A stretch of 64,000 nt of DNA, taken from assembly GCF_001425665.1 (NCBI RefSeq), contig NZ_LMCX01000002.1, forward strand, positions 186,001 through 250,000. Direction: 5' to 3'. Position 1 is the stretch's first letter, and each line of letters begins with the position of its first letter. Made by a program: the position numbers and the translations under genes. Under the pieces are notes generated by a model. The model saw only the letters and a program-made list of their open reading frames with translations. It did no database searches and had not been told where the DNA came from. Source of the DNA: Yonghaparkia sp. Root332 (GTDB taxonomy: Bacteria; Actinomycetota; Actinomycetes; Actinomycetales; Microbacteriaceae). This document shows, in pieces, positions 9,614-18,130 of the stretch.

Positions 9614-10630
9614 ATGGACTCCCGCGATAGCGCCGCCGCCCCCGACGCGAGCCATCGACACCGGCTCTGGCGGAAGTATCCGCTCGACGAGGAGATCGGG
9701 GCTGGCGCGATCCTTCTCGCAGACGCGACCCTCGATGACGTTCCCCGCTTTCGCGAGGTGTGGCGGCGCATCTCTCTCGCCGGAGCCCGCCCCGCCCCGG
9801 CCAACGTCGATCACCAGATTGTCGAGCTCGGCACCGAAGGGTCTGCGGTCACCGTGCACACCTACACCCCCGTGGCGGCCGGTCGCAGTGCGCGCCCCGC
9901 AGTCCTTCTGCTGCACGGTGGAGCTTTCGTCGGAGGCTCGGTCGAATCGGTGCACGGCCAGGCGTGCGACCTCGCGACGGCTCTCGACGTCGTCGTGGCC
10001 GCGGTCGAGTACCGGCTCGCGCCCGAGCATCCGTACCCGGCGGGCCTGGACGATTGCGCCGTGGCCCTCGAGTGGCTAACCGAGCGTGCCGACGATCTGG
10101 GCGTGGATCCTTCGAGTATCGCCGTCCACGGCACGAGCGCCGGCGGCGGGCTCGCCGTGGCCCTCGCCCTGCGGACGCGTGATGAGGGCGGGCCGAGCAT
10201 CCGCCTTCTTTTCCTCGTCTCCCCGGAGCTCGACGACCGGCTCGAGACCGAGAGCATGCGGAAGTACAGGGACACACCGGGATTCACCAGTCGCGACGCT
10301 CAGATCAGCTGGAAACACTACCTCGGCGACATCACACCCGGCTCACCCGACGTCCCGCCCTACGCCGCTCCCGCCCGAGCGGAGACCTACGCGGGCCTTC
10401 CGCCCACGTACCTCGCGCTCATGGAGTTCGATCCGCTGCGCGACGAGGGACTCGAGCTCGCCCGTCGGATGCTCGCCGACGACGTGCGGCTGGAAGTGCA
10501 CCTCTTCCCCGGCACGTTCCACGGTTCCTCCGCCCTGCACTACGCGGAGGTGTCGCAGCGAGAGGCCGCCGAGGAGATCGCGGTGCTGCGCCGACGGCTC
10601 GTGGGAGGTCAGGACGTGCAGCCGACATGA
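9614..10630 (+). CDS. Alpha/beta-hydrolase, HSL-type esterase (second copy)
   Basis: A 338-residue esterase related to the one at 5478-6428. Here the oxyanion loop reads HGGAF instead of HGGGF; the nucleophile elbow is GTSAG, the acid Asp is in EFDPLRDEG and the His in FPGTFHG. No signal peptide is present. The ATG at 9614 lacks a strong ribosome-binding site, so the start is less certain. It diverges from the transporter operon and is followed after 28 bases by a PucR-like regulator. The pair probably forms a small operon linked to the same substrate. Confidence 0.83.
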   Translation: MDSRDSAAAPDASHRHRLWRKYPLDEEIGAGAILLADATLDDVPRFREVWRRISLAGARPAPANVDHQIVELGTEGSAVTVHTYTPVAAGRSARPAVLLLHGGAFVGGSVESVHGQACDLATALDVVVAAVEYRLAPEHPYPAGLDDCAVALEWLTERADDLGVDPSSIAVHGTSAGGGLAVALALRTRDEGGPSIRLLFLVSPELDDRLETESMRKYRDTPGFTSRDAQISWKHYLGDITPGSPDVPPYAAPARAETYAGLPPTYLALMEFDPLRDEGLELARRMLADDVRLEVHLFPGTFHGSSALHYAEVSQREAAEEIAVLRRRLVGGQDVQPT

Positions 10631-10658
10631 CACTCACCGCGCAGAGGGCGACGAGCCC

Positions 10659-11783
10659 ATGAAAGCCCTGTTGCTGAAGCTGTCCACCATGGACTCGGAG
10701 ACCGAGGCCGCGCTCCGCGTCATCGCGTACTTCGACGCTCTCGCGATGCGCTCCGCGACGGCCGAGATGATCGTGCGTGGCGCGGCGGCGATCGCCGAAG
10801 CGCCGGCGGGTCTCGCCCTGTCGGACGGAACGACGCTGCGCTTCGATTCGAGCGGCGCGCGCTTGAGCGGGCGATCGCCCGACGCGGTGCTGGAGGAGAC
10901 GGTGGGCGGAATTCGAGCCTGGATCGAGCGCGCCGGCGACCCGAACCCCCTCGATGCCCTCGTACTCGAGCGCTTCGCCATCGTTGCCACGACGGCGTCT
11001 CGAGAGCGGCCCGTTCGTCAGCCCACCGAGCTCTCTGACCCCACATCCCTTGAGCTGATCCTCTCGGGCCGCGAGCCGCTTGCCGAGCGCAGCGTGGCGC
11101 TGCGCAGGCTTGGGCTCTCGCCCGATGCTGCCTCGGTGCTCATTGCGGTCGCGCTCGATGACGACGGTGCGGGCGTCGACGCACCGGTCGAAGAGCTCCT
11201 CCATCAGCTCGCGAGCACCATGAAGGTGCGCGGAGCTCGTCTGGGCCCCGTCGGCGCCGTCATCGCTCAACCGAACCCGGGTCGGGAGACCGAAACGCTC
11301 GTGCGAACGGTGCGCGACCTCATCGCAGGCAGCCGCCTCGCGTCATCGGCTCGAGCCCGGTTCGGCATCGGGGTGCCCGGTACCGCCCTCGAGGCGCCGA
11401 CAGGTTGGGACTCAGCGCGGACGGCGCTCCGGTTTGCTCGCCGTCGCGCCTCTGGATCGTCAATCGTCGACGCCGACGACCTGGGTCCGATGATTCATCT
11501 CGCACAGGTGGAGCCGGAGCGCTGGATGTCGGATCCGCGCGTGCGCGTCCTCCGCGAGCTTGCCGGCCAAGAGTCGGGAGCAGTCGACCTCGAGGTGCTC
11601 GAAGCGTACCTTTCGCTCGGCACTCTGCGCACCGCCGGCCAATCGCTGCACATGCATCACAGCAGTGTCGCCTCACGGCTGGCACGGCTGGAAGAGCGGC
11701 TCGACCTCGACTTCACACTGCCGAGCGACCTTTTCCAGGCCCGACTGTGCATTTACGCCGCAACGCTCGCGGCCAATCGCTGA
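10659..11783 (+). CDS. PucR/CdaR-like transcriptional regulator
   Basis: This 374-residue protein ends in a PucR-type helix-turn-helix (about residues 315-370): LEAYLSLGTLRTAGQSLHMH followed by HSSVASRLARLEERL. The middle contains a GGDEF-like, catalytically inactive region typical of this family. The N-terminal 120 residues are not recognised. The ATG at 10659 follows GAGGG. It lies between the esterase/transporter group and the arabinoside operon; the gap to the next gene (110 bases) contains that operon's promoter and operator. It more likely controls the esterase/transporter genes, because a LacI repressor serves the other side. Confidence 0.72.
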   Translation: MKALLLKLSTMDSETEAALRVIAYFDALAMRSATAEMIVRGAAAIAEAPAGLALSDGTTLRFDSSGARLSGRSPDAVLEETVGGIRAWIERAGDPNPLDALVLERFAIVATTASRERPVRQPTELSDPTSLELILSGREPLAERSVALRRLGLSPDAASVLIAVALDDDGAGVDAPVEELLHQLASTMKVRGARLGPVGAVIAQPNPGRETETLVRTVRDLIAGSRLASSARARFGIGVPGTALEAPTGWDSARTALRFARRRASGSSIVDADDLGPMIHLAQVEPERWMSDPRVRVLRELAGQESGAVDLEVLEAYLSLGTLRTAGQSLHMHHSSVASRLARLEERLDLDFTLPSDLFQARLCIYAATLAANR

Positions 11784-11811
11784 CAACAGCAGTCCGGCGG
11801 CCACCAATTCG

Positions 11812-11860
11812 TTGTTACGCCCGCGCTATTGCGCTGTAGAACGTTCTCGAATAACGTTCT
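11812..11860 (+). promoter_or_regulatory. Promoter and LacI-type operators of the arabinoside operon
   Basis: A plausible -35 (TTGTTA, 11812-11817) and -10 (TGTAGA, 11835-11840) are 17 bases apart. The -10 overlaps a perfect palindrome, AGAACGTTCT (11838-11847). A second near copy, ATAACGTTCT, follows at 11851-11860. The 11-mer TGTAGAACGTT (11835-11845) recurs, reversed, upstream of the LacI gene at 20035-20045. Repressor bound here would cover the -10 and the start of transcription. Palindromes with a central CG are typical of LacI-family operators. Confidence 0.65.
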
Positions 11861-11893
11861 CTACATCACCCGCTGACTCAAAGGAGCGTCACT

Positions 11894-13180
11894 GTGAACG
11901 TACGACTCACGACGGCGGCGGTCGCCGCCGTCGCCACCGCAACACTGCTCGCGGCCTGCGCCTCGCCGGCAGCCGAGACAATCGACGAGTCGGTCGAACC
12001 CGCCGACTCCCTCACCCTCTGGCACGGCGCGTGCGCGACGCCGGCCATCACGGGCATGTATGACGCCTTCGAAGAGGCGACAGGCATCACCCTCGAGATC
12101 GTCGACATCCCGTGTGATGGTTTCGAGCAAGCCACGACGACTCGCTGGGCGACCGGCGACCGACCCGACGTCTTGACCTACCACGCGATCACGTCGCTGC
12201 TGCTGCCGCTCAACCCGGTGGTCAACATGCAGGATCTCTCGGACATGGACTTCGTCGACCGCGCGCAATCGACCGTCGCTATCGACGGCGTCACCTACGG
12301 CGCACTCACACAGTTCCCCGAGGTGTACGGCTTCTACTACAACAAGGCCGTCCTCGAGGAGGCAGGACTCGAGGCGCCGACCGCCATGACCGACCTGCTC
12401 GACATATGTGAAGGGCTCGCCGGTTCCGGAATCGCCCCGATCTTCGAATCGGGGGCGAGCGTCTGGCCGACGCAGCTAATCCCGCTGCTTTACATGGCCG
12501 ATGCCAACGTCGACGGCGCGCTCGGCCAGGCGGTGCTTGCCAAGGAGGTCGATCTCGGCGACCCGGATGGAGTCATGGTCGAGGGCCTGGAGTTCTACCA
12601 GGAGCTCGTTGAGAGCGACTGCGTCAACGAGAACGCCACCACGACGAGCTTCGAGGACTCCCTCGCTGCGGTCATCGACGGCCGCGCAGCCATGACGGCT
12701 CTGCACTCCAACTTCTACGAGAGCCTCGTTAGCTACAACGAGGGCGACCGCGAAGGTCTCGACGACAAGGTCGGCTTCACGGGGCTCTCTGCGGACAGTT
12801 CCACCGCCACGGCGAACTATGGCCCTTTCGGCACCTACTACGCGCCGAAGACTGGCGATGCTGCGAAAGAGCTCGCGGCGCGGATGTTCATCGAGTTCGC
12901 CACGGGAGAGGGTTACCAGGCCATGGTCGACTCCGGCCCGCTCTTCCCGATCTACGAAGGCGCCACGACGCCCGACGGATTCTCCGAGCTTCAGCTCGCC
13001 TTCCAGGCCGCGGCTGAGAACGCCTCACCTGGCGTCAATGCCGGCGTGCCGGGCTTCGTCGCCCTCAAGGAGGTGACCTCGAAGATCTTGGCCGAACAGA
13101 CCACGGCCGTTGACGGAGTCACCGAGCTCGTCGTCTCCGTCGAGCAGGCGGCGAGGGCTGCCGGAGTCGACGGATGGTAG
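11894..13180 (+). CDS. CUT1 sugar-binding lipoprotein
   Basis: This 428-residue family 1 extracellular solute-binding protein delivers an oligosaccharide to the two permeases encoded downstream. It begins at a GTG (11894) with AAAGGAG at ideal distance. The signal sequence ends in the lipobox LAAC, so the protein is membrane-anchored. Regions such as PDVLTYHAITSLLLPLNP and LTQFPEVYGFYYNKAVLEEAG fit the family. The operon's arabinofuranosidase suggests arabino-oligosaccharides as ligand. A strong hairpin directly follows the gene and may favour its expression over the permeases. Confidence 0.9.
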   Translation: MNVRLTTAAVAAVATATLLAACASPAAETIDESVEPADSLTLWHGACATPAITGMYDAFEEATGITLEIVDIPCDGFEQATTTRWATGDRPDVLTYHAITSLLLPLNPVVNMQDLSDMDFVDRAQSTVAIDGVTYGALTQFPEVYGFYYNKAVLEEAGLEAPTAMTDLLDICEGLAGSGIAPIFESGASVWPTQLIPLLYMADANVDGALGQAVLAKEVDLGDPDGVMVEGLEFYQELVESDCVNENATTTSFEDSLAAVIDGRAAMTALHSNFYESLVSYNEGDREGLDDKVGFTGLSADSSTATANYGPFGTYYAPKTGDAAKELAARMFIEFATGEGYQAMVDSGPLFPIYEGATTPDGFSELQLAFQAAAENASPGVNAGVPGFVALKEVTSKILAEQTTAVDGVTELVVSVEQAARAAGVDGW

Positions 13181-13206
13181 GCATTCCGACTGGGGAGCGG
13201 AAGAAC

Positions 13207-13235
13207 GCGGGGCGTGCGCACGGCGCACGCCCCGC
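13207..13235 (+). other. Perfect 13-bp intercistronic hairpin
   Basis: The arms 13207-13219 and 13223-13235 are perfectly complementary (13 bp, almost all G-C) around a three-base loop. The hairpin sits 26 bases after the binding-protein stop codon and before the most likely permease start. Hairpins here in sugar-transport operons usually protect the upstream mRNA or partly stop transcription, giving more binding protein than permease. No T-run follows. Confidence 0.75.
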
Positions 13236-13290
13236 GGGGCCGCCTCGTCGTCGCACGATCCTCGGCCGCCCGACGCCCCATCTGGGCCTC

Positions 13291-14214
13291 GTGGCTTCAT
13301 CCGTCGACCGAACCGGCTCACCTCGCCGGTACGACGATCGATGGATCCGGGGGCGCAAGGCCCTCGGAAGCGCCGCATTCGTCGCCCCTTCGGTCGCGCT
13401 CGTCGTCGTCTTCTTCGTCATTCCCTTTGTGCTCAACCTTCCGTTCGCGTTCTCGTCCTGGACGGGCTACTCGGAAGAGATCGGGTTCATCGGTCTCGAC
13501 AACTTCACGCTGCTCGCCGACCGCGGCGTCCTCGTCACCAGCACCGTCGTCACCGTTGTGTATGCGGTCATCTGCATGCTCGTGCAGAACATCGTCAGCC
13601 TTTCGCTCGCGCTCTCCCTCCGCGATGCGACCCCCGCGACGACGTTCTTCCGATCCATCTTTTTCGTGCCGGTGCTGATCTCTCCGCTCGCCGGCGGATA
13701 CATCTGGCGTGCCATCGTCAGCCCCGACGGTCCGCTCAACGCGACGATCGCGCTCGGCGCGCCCGGCTTCGACTTCGCCTGGCTCGGCGACCCATACTGG
13801 GCCGTCTTCTGGGTCGCATTCGTCGACGCCTGGAAGTGGTGCGGCGTCGCGACTCTCGTCTACATCGCGGGGCTCAACAGCATCCCGAAAGAGCTGCTCG
13901 AAGCCGCCGACATCGACGGCGCCGGCCGGTGGCGTCGGTTCTGGAGCATTAGCTTCCCTCTGCTCGCACCCGCGTTCACCTTCAACATCGTGACGACCCT
14001 CATCGGCGCGCTGAGCGCGTACGACGTGGTGGCGTCGATGACCGGCGGCGGGCCGGGCGACAGCACGACCACGCTCAACTTCGCCGTCGTGCAGCAGTTC
14101 GGGTACTCCTTCTTCGGGGTCGCGAGCGCGCTGAATTTCTTCGTGACGATCCTCGTGATCGTCCTCGCCGTCCCGCTCGTGATGTGGCTCCGCCGACGTG
14201 AGGTGGCCTCGTGA
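13291..14214 (+). CDS. CUT1 ABC sugar permease (MalF-like)
   Basis: This 307-residue membrane protein has about six transmembrane segments, beginning SAAFVAPSVALVVVFFVIPF, and the inner-membrane EAA-type loop AADIDGAGRWRRFWSISFP that contacts the ATPase. It pairs with the next gene's product. I chose the GTG at 13291, which leaves a short basic N-terminus. An in-frame ATG at 13174, overlapping the previous stop, would add 39 residues encoded partly by the hairpin at 13207-13235 and looks unlikely. No ATPase gene is in the operon; actinobacterial CUT1 systems commonly share an MsiK-type ATPase. Confidence 0.85.
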   Translation: MASSVDRTGSPRRYDDRWIRGRKALGSAAFVAPSVALVVVFFVIPFVLNLPFAFSSWTGYSEEIGFIGLDNFTLLADRGVLVTSTVVTVVYAVICMLVQNIVSLSLALSLRDATPATTFFRSIFFVPVLISPLAGGYIWRAIVSPDGPLNATIALGAPGFDFAWLGDPYWAVFWVAFVDAWKWCGVATLVYIAGLNSIPKELLEAADIDGAGRWRRFWSISFPLLAPAFTFNIVTTLIGALSAYDVVASMTGGGPGDSTTTLNFAVVQQFGYSFFGVASALNFFVTILVIVLAVPLVMWLRRREVAS

Positions 14215-15080
14215 CCGTCATCGCTCGCACCCGGCCCGCTACCCGTATCGCTTCCCGACGTGGGCCCACAGCGCTCCGCTACACACTGCTGACGATCTTC
14301 GCGATCCCGTGGCTTGTGGTGCCGCTGTGGCTTCTCGTCGTCAACTCGTTCAAGACCGAGCGCGAGGCCGCCGATCTGACGCTCGCACTGCCTACCGAGT
14401 GGCAGCTGATCGAGAATTACACGGCTGCGATCACGGCCGGCAACTATCTCACCGGGCTGCGCAATAGCATCCTCATTGCCATCCCTACGATTGCGGCCGT
14501 ACTGCTGCTCGGCGCGATGGCGGCGTGGGTCTACTCGCGGAGCTCGTCGATGACGCTGCAGAGCCTCTACTACGTCAGTGCGCTGTCGATTCTGCTACCG
14601 CCGGCAGTCATCCCGACAATCTTCGTCCTCACCGCCCTCAACCTAGACGGCTCACTCTCGGGCTACGCGCTGATGATGATCGGCACCCGGATCGGGCTCT
14701 TCATCTTTCTCGCCACAGGTTTCGTGAAGGGCATCCCACGAGAGCTCGAAGAGTCGGCCGAGATCGACGGTGCCTCCCGCCTGCGGATCTTCTTCCAGAT
14801 CCTGCTGCCGCTGCTGAAGCCTGTGATGTTCGTGGGCGCGGTTCTGCTCGTCATCGCGGTATGGAACGACCTGTTCTTCGCGCAGCTCCTTTTGCGCGGC
14901 TCCGACAGCGCCACGCTGCCCGTCACCCTGTTCACCTTCGCGTCAGCGTCGATGAACATTATCCGTTGGAACGAGGTCTTCGCCCACGTGATCCTGTCGA
15001 GCCTGCCGCTCATCATCGTCTACGTGGTGGCGCAGCGTCAGGTCATCTCCGGGCTCACCGAGGGCGGGCTGAAAGGATGA
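14211..15080 (+). CDS. CUT1 ABC sugar permease (MalG-like)
   Basis: A 289-residue partner permease with six predicted membrane segments and the EAA loop EESAEIDGASRLRIFFQILL. The GTG start overlaps the stop of the preceding permease by four bases, indicating translational coupling. Its own stop overlaps the arabinofuranosidase start. Together the two permeases form the channel for the substrate captured by the lipoprotein at 11894-13180. Confidence 0.92.
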   Translation: MTVIARTRPATRIASRRGPTALRYTLLTIFAIPWLVVPLWLLVVNSFKTEREAADLTLALPTEWQLIENYTAAITAGNYLTGLRNSILIAIPTIAAVLLLGAMAAWVYSRSSSMTLQSLYYVSALSILLPPAVIPTIFVLTALNLDGSLSGYALMMIGTRIGLFIFLATGFVKGIPRELEESAEIDGASRLRIFFQILLPLLKPVMFVGAVLLVIAVWNDLFFAQLLLRGSDSATLPVTLFTFASASMNIIRWNEVFAHVILSSLPLIIVYVVAQRQVISGLTEGGLKG

Positions 15081-16618
15081 CCGGGCAGGTCGTAAGGGTT
15101 GAGATTGATCCGGATGCCGCCATCGCCACCGTCGATCGTCGCCTGTTCGGCGGGTTCGTCGAGCACATGGGGCGTGGGGTTTACGGCGGAATCGTGGACC
15201 CCGAGCATCCGACCGCCGACGCCGCGGGGTTTCGTGGCGACGTCATAGAGCTCGTCCGCGAGCTCGGAGTTACCACGATCCGCTACCCCGGAGGCAACTT
15301 CGTCTCTGGATTCCGGTGGGAGGACGGCGTCGGCCCGGTACCCTCGCGACCGGCTCGGCTCAACCTCGCCTGGCACAGCGCGGAGCCCAACACATTCGGG
15401 CTAGACGAGTTCACGCGCTGGCTCGAGCTCGTGGGCGGAGAGCTCATGCTCGCGGTGAATCTCGGGACGCGCGGCATCGACGCGGCGCTTGAGTTGCTCG
15501 AGTATGCCAACCATCCCGGCGGCACGGCGCTGTCAGAACTGCGGCGCGCGCACGGGCGCGATGACCCCTACGGCGTGCGGATGTGGTGCCTCGGCAACGA
15601 GATGGACGGCCCCTGGCAGCTGGGTCAGATGACGCCGGACGAGTACGGGCGGATCGCCTCGAGAACCGCGAAAGCCATGCGACAGCTCGACCCCGGGCTC
15701 GAGCTGGTCGCCTGCGGCTCATCGAGCGCGGATATGCCGACCTTCGGAAAATGGGAACGTACCGTGCTGCAGCACGCCCACGACGACGTCGACTACCTCT
15801 CGTGCCACGCCTATTACGAGCCGATCGACGGCGATCTTCCGTCTTTCCTGGCCTCGGGCTCGGCGATGGACGCATTCATCCGCGACGTGGTGGCGCATGC
15901 GGATGCTGTGCGCGACGAGCGTGGATCTTCCAAGACGATCCTGCTCTCCTTCGACGAGTGGAACGTCTGGTACCAGTCGCGCGTCCCCGGGACGCTGCCG
16001 GCCGGTGATGACTGGCCGGTGAATCCGCCGATCAGCGAGGACGACTACACGCTCGCTGACGCTGTCGTCGTGGGAGACCTGCTCATCACGCTTCTCGGTC
16101 ACGCCGATCGCGTTAAGAGTGCCTCGCTCGCGCAACTCGTCAACGTGATCGCGCCGATCGCCGCACCCGCGGGGGCGCCGGCGTGGCGGCGGACGACCTT
16201 CTACCCGTTCAGCCTGACATCGCGGTTCGGCCGCGGCCAGAGCATCCCCGTGCGCGTCGCCAGTCCCTCGATCGAGACCCAGCAGCACGGGTCGGTCGAC
16301 GCCGTGCGGGCAGCCGCAGTGCTGGATGAGGACGGCGTGCTGTCCGTCTTCATTGTCAATCGCTCGGTCGAGTCCGCGCACCGCGTCGAGATGTCGCTTG
16401 TCGGGGGTGCCGGTGCCCTCCTCGAGGCGACGACGCTGTCTGATCGCGATCCGTGGGCCGCCAACACGGCAGACGACCCGCTCCGGGTCGTTCCCGCCGC
16501 GAACGACACCGCCGTGCTCGAAGGCGGGTCGGTGCGCATCGAACTCCCGCCCGTCTCGTGGACGCTCGTGCGCGTCGACCGTCGCTCCACCATCAGTGCA
16601 GAAGGATGCTCGTTATGA
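15077..16618 (+). CDS. abfA: GH51 alpha-L-arabinofuranosidase
   Basis: This 513-residue intracellular glycosidase removes terminal L-arabinofuranose from arabinans or arabinoxylans. The acid/base Glu175 is in CLGNEMDGPW and the nucleophile Glu294 in LSFDEWNVWY, the same numbering as the well-studied Geobacillus AbfA. FGGFVEHMGRGVYGG and RYPGGNFVSGFRW are also diagnostic. There is no signal peptide, so it acts on imported oligosaccharides. The ATG at 15077 overlaps the permease stop and follows AAAGG. Its product would enter L-arabinose metabolism; no araBAD genes are in the window. Confidence 0.95.
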   Translation: MTGQVVRVEIDPDAAIATVDRRLFGGFVEHMGRGVYGGIVDPEHPTADAAGFRGDVIELVRELGVTTIRYPGGNFVSGFRWEDGVGPVPSRPARLNLAWHSAEPNTFGLDEFTRWLELVGGELMLAVNLGTRGIDAALELLEYANHPGGTALSELRRAHGRDDPYGVRMWCLGNEMDGPWQLGQMTPDEYGRIASRTAKAMRQLDPGLELVACGSSSADMPTFGKWERTVLQHAHDDVDYLSCHAYYEPIDGDLPSFLASGSAMDAFIRDVVAHADAVRDERGSSKTILLSFDEWNVWYQSRVPGTLPAGDDWPVNPPISEDDYTLADAVVVGDLLITLLGHADRVKSASLAQLVNVIAPIAAPAGAPAWRRTTFYPFSLTSRFGRGQSIPVRVASPSIETQQHGSVDAVRAAAVLDEDGVLSVFIVNRSVESAHRVEMSLVGGAGALLEATTLSDRDPWAANTADDPLRVVPAANDTAVLEGGSVRIELPPVSWTLVRVDRRSTISAEGCSL

Positions 16619-18130
16619 CCGCGCAGAGCGTGCTCATCATCATCACCGACCAGCAGCGGGCCGACCTCACCGCACGAGAGGGCTACCCGCTCGATATCAC
16701 CCCGTTCGTCGACGCGTTCGCGCGCGAGGGCCGATGGTTCCGCCGCGCCTACACGACGTCCCCGACGTGCTCGCCGGCCCGCACGAGCCTGCTGACCGGC
16801 CGCTACCCGAGCGCGCACCGCGTGACCCAGAACGCCGCGCGAGATGCCGTCGTTGCGGGCAGCGATCTCTTCGCCGCAGCCCGTAAACACGGGTGCGCGA
16901 CCGCCCTCATCGGGAAGAACCACACCTATCTGCGCGAGGGTGACGTCGACCACTATCTCGAGTTCAGCCACGGGGGGGCAGCTCACGGGCCCCCGAAGCG
17001 GCGATGAGCGCGCGTTCGATGAGTGGCTCACGGGTCTGAACCACCGCACAGTAGCGTCGCCGGCGCCGGGTGGTGCCGAGGTGCAGTCGCCGCACCGCAT
17101 CGTGAATGCGGCGATCGACTGGTTCGGCGGACTCGACCCCGCGACTCCGTTCGTCGCGCAAGTCTCGTTCCCGGAGCCGCACAACCCATATCAGGTGCCC
17201 GAGCCGTACTTCGACCTCTTCGCGCCTGAGGTGATCCCCGAGCCGAGGGTCGGGGCTGAGTTCCTCGACACGGCCGGTTTCGCCTGGCGGCACCTCCGAC
17301 GGATTGCGGAGGAAGGGGAGCCGGGGCATAGCGCCCTCATCCCGCGGGCACGGTCGAACTACCTCGGGATGCTGCGCTTCATCGACGACGAGATCGCCCG
17401 TCTCATCGGGCACCTCGACGCGAGCGGTCGGCTCGACGACACGCTCGTGATCATCACCTCCGACCACGGCGACTACTTCGGCGAGTACGGGCTCATGCGC
17501 AAAGGTGCCGGGGTTCCCGACTGGCTCATGCGCGTGCCGTTCGTCGTGCGGGGCCGGGGCGTCGACCCATCCATCGAGCCGCGCGACGAGTGTGTGAGCC
17601 TCGCAGACATCTTCCCGACGGCGTGCGAACACCTGGGCATCGCCGTCCCGGAGGGGGTGCAGGGCGCCCCGCTGCTCGCGTCGTTCCGCGACCAGCAACC
17701 GTCGATCGACGCCGATCTCACGAGTGCGTACGGGGAGCAGGGCATCGGCGGCGAGCGATTCACGGCCGCCGACGTTGAGCAGCTCGCCTTCGTGCCCGGC
17801 TTGCCGGTCGGGGAGGAGCCGCCGGGAGCCCCCTGCTTCGACGAGCTCAACGCGGTCACCCAGGCAGGACGCATGCGCATGGTCCGTCGGGGCCGGTTCA
17901 AGCTCGTCGCTGACTCGGACTCCGGGTTCGTCCTCTACGACCTCGACGCCGACCCCGGCGAGATTGCCGATCTCGCGGCCGATCCCCAGTACGAGCGCGA
18001 GTTGCGCGAGCTCCTGGAGCTGCTCGCCGCGTGGCAGCTCACCGTGGAGGACACCCTGCCGCTACCGGCGAGCGGATACGTGCGGGCGGGGGTCAGGCGC
18101 GTGCCGCGAGGCGCTCGAGCAGGGTTCTGA
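16615..18130 (+). pseudogene. Type I sulfatase interrupted by a frameshift at a G7 run
   Basis: Two overlapping frames together encode one complete sulfatase of about 505 residues. The first frame (from the ATG at 16615, ribosome site GAAGGA) carries the metal site TDQQRAD and the formylglycine motif CSPARTSLLTGR with Cys52. It stops soon after position 17000. The rest, including PEPHNPYQVPEPY and the metal site SDHGDYFGEYGL, continues in another frame up to 18130. The shift lies at seven consecutive G (16972-16978); six G would restore one frame. Family members hydrolyse sulfate esters once Cys is oxidised. It may be a true break, a slippery or phase-variable tract, or a sequencing error. 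It overlaps the arabinofuranosidase stop by four bases. Confidence 0.85.

Noticed and set aside
13174-13290. N-terminal extension of the MalF-like permease from the ATG at 13174
   Set aside because: It would translate through a 13-bp perfect hairpin and give a Pro/Arg/Gly-rich leader unlike permeases.
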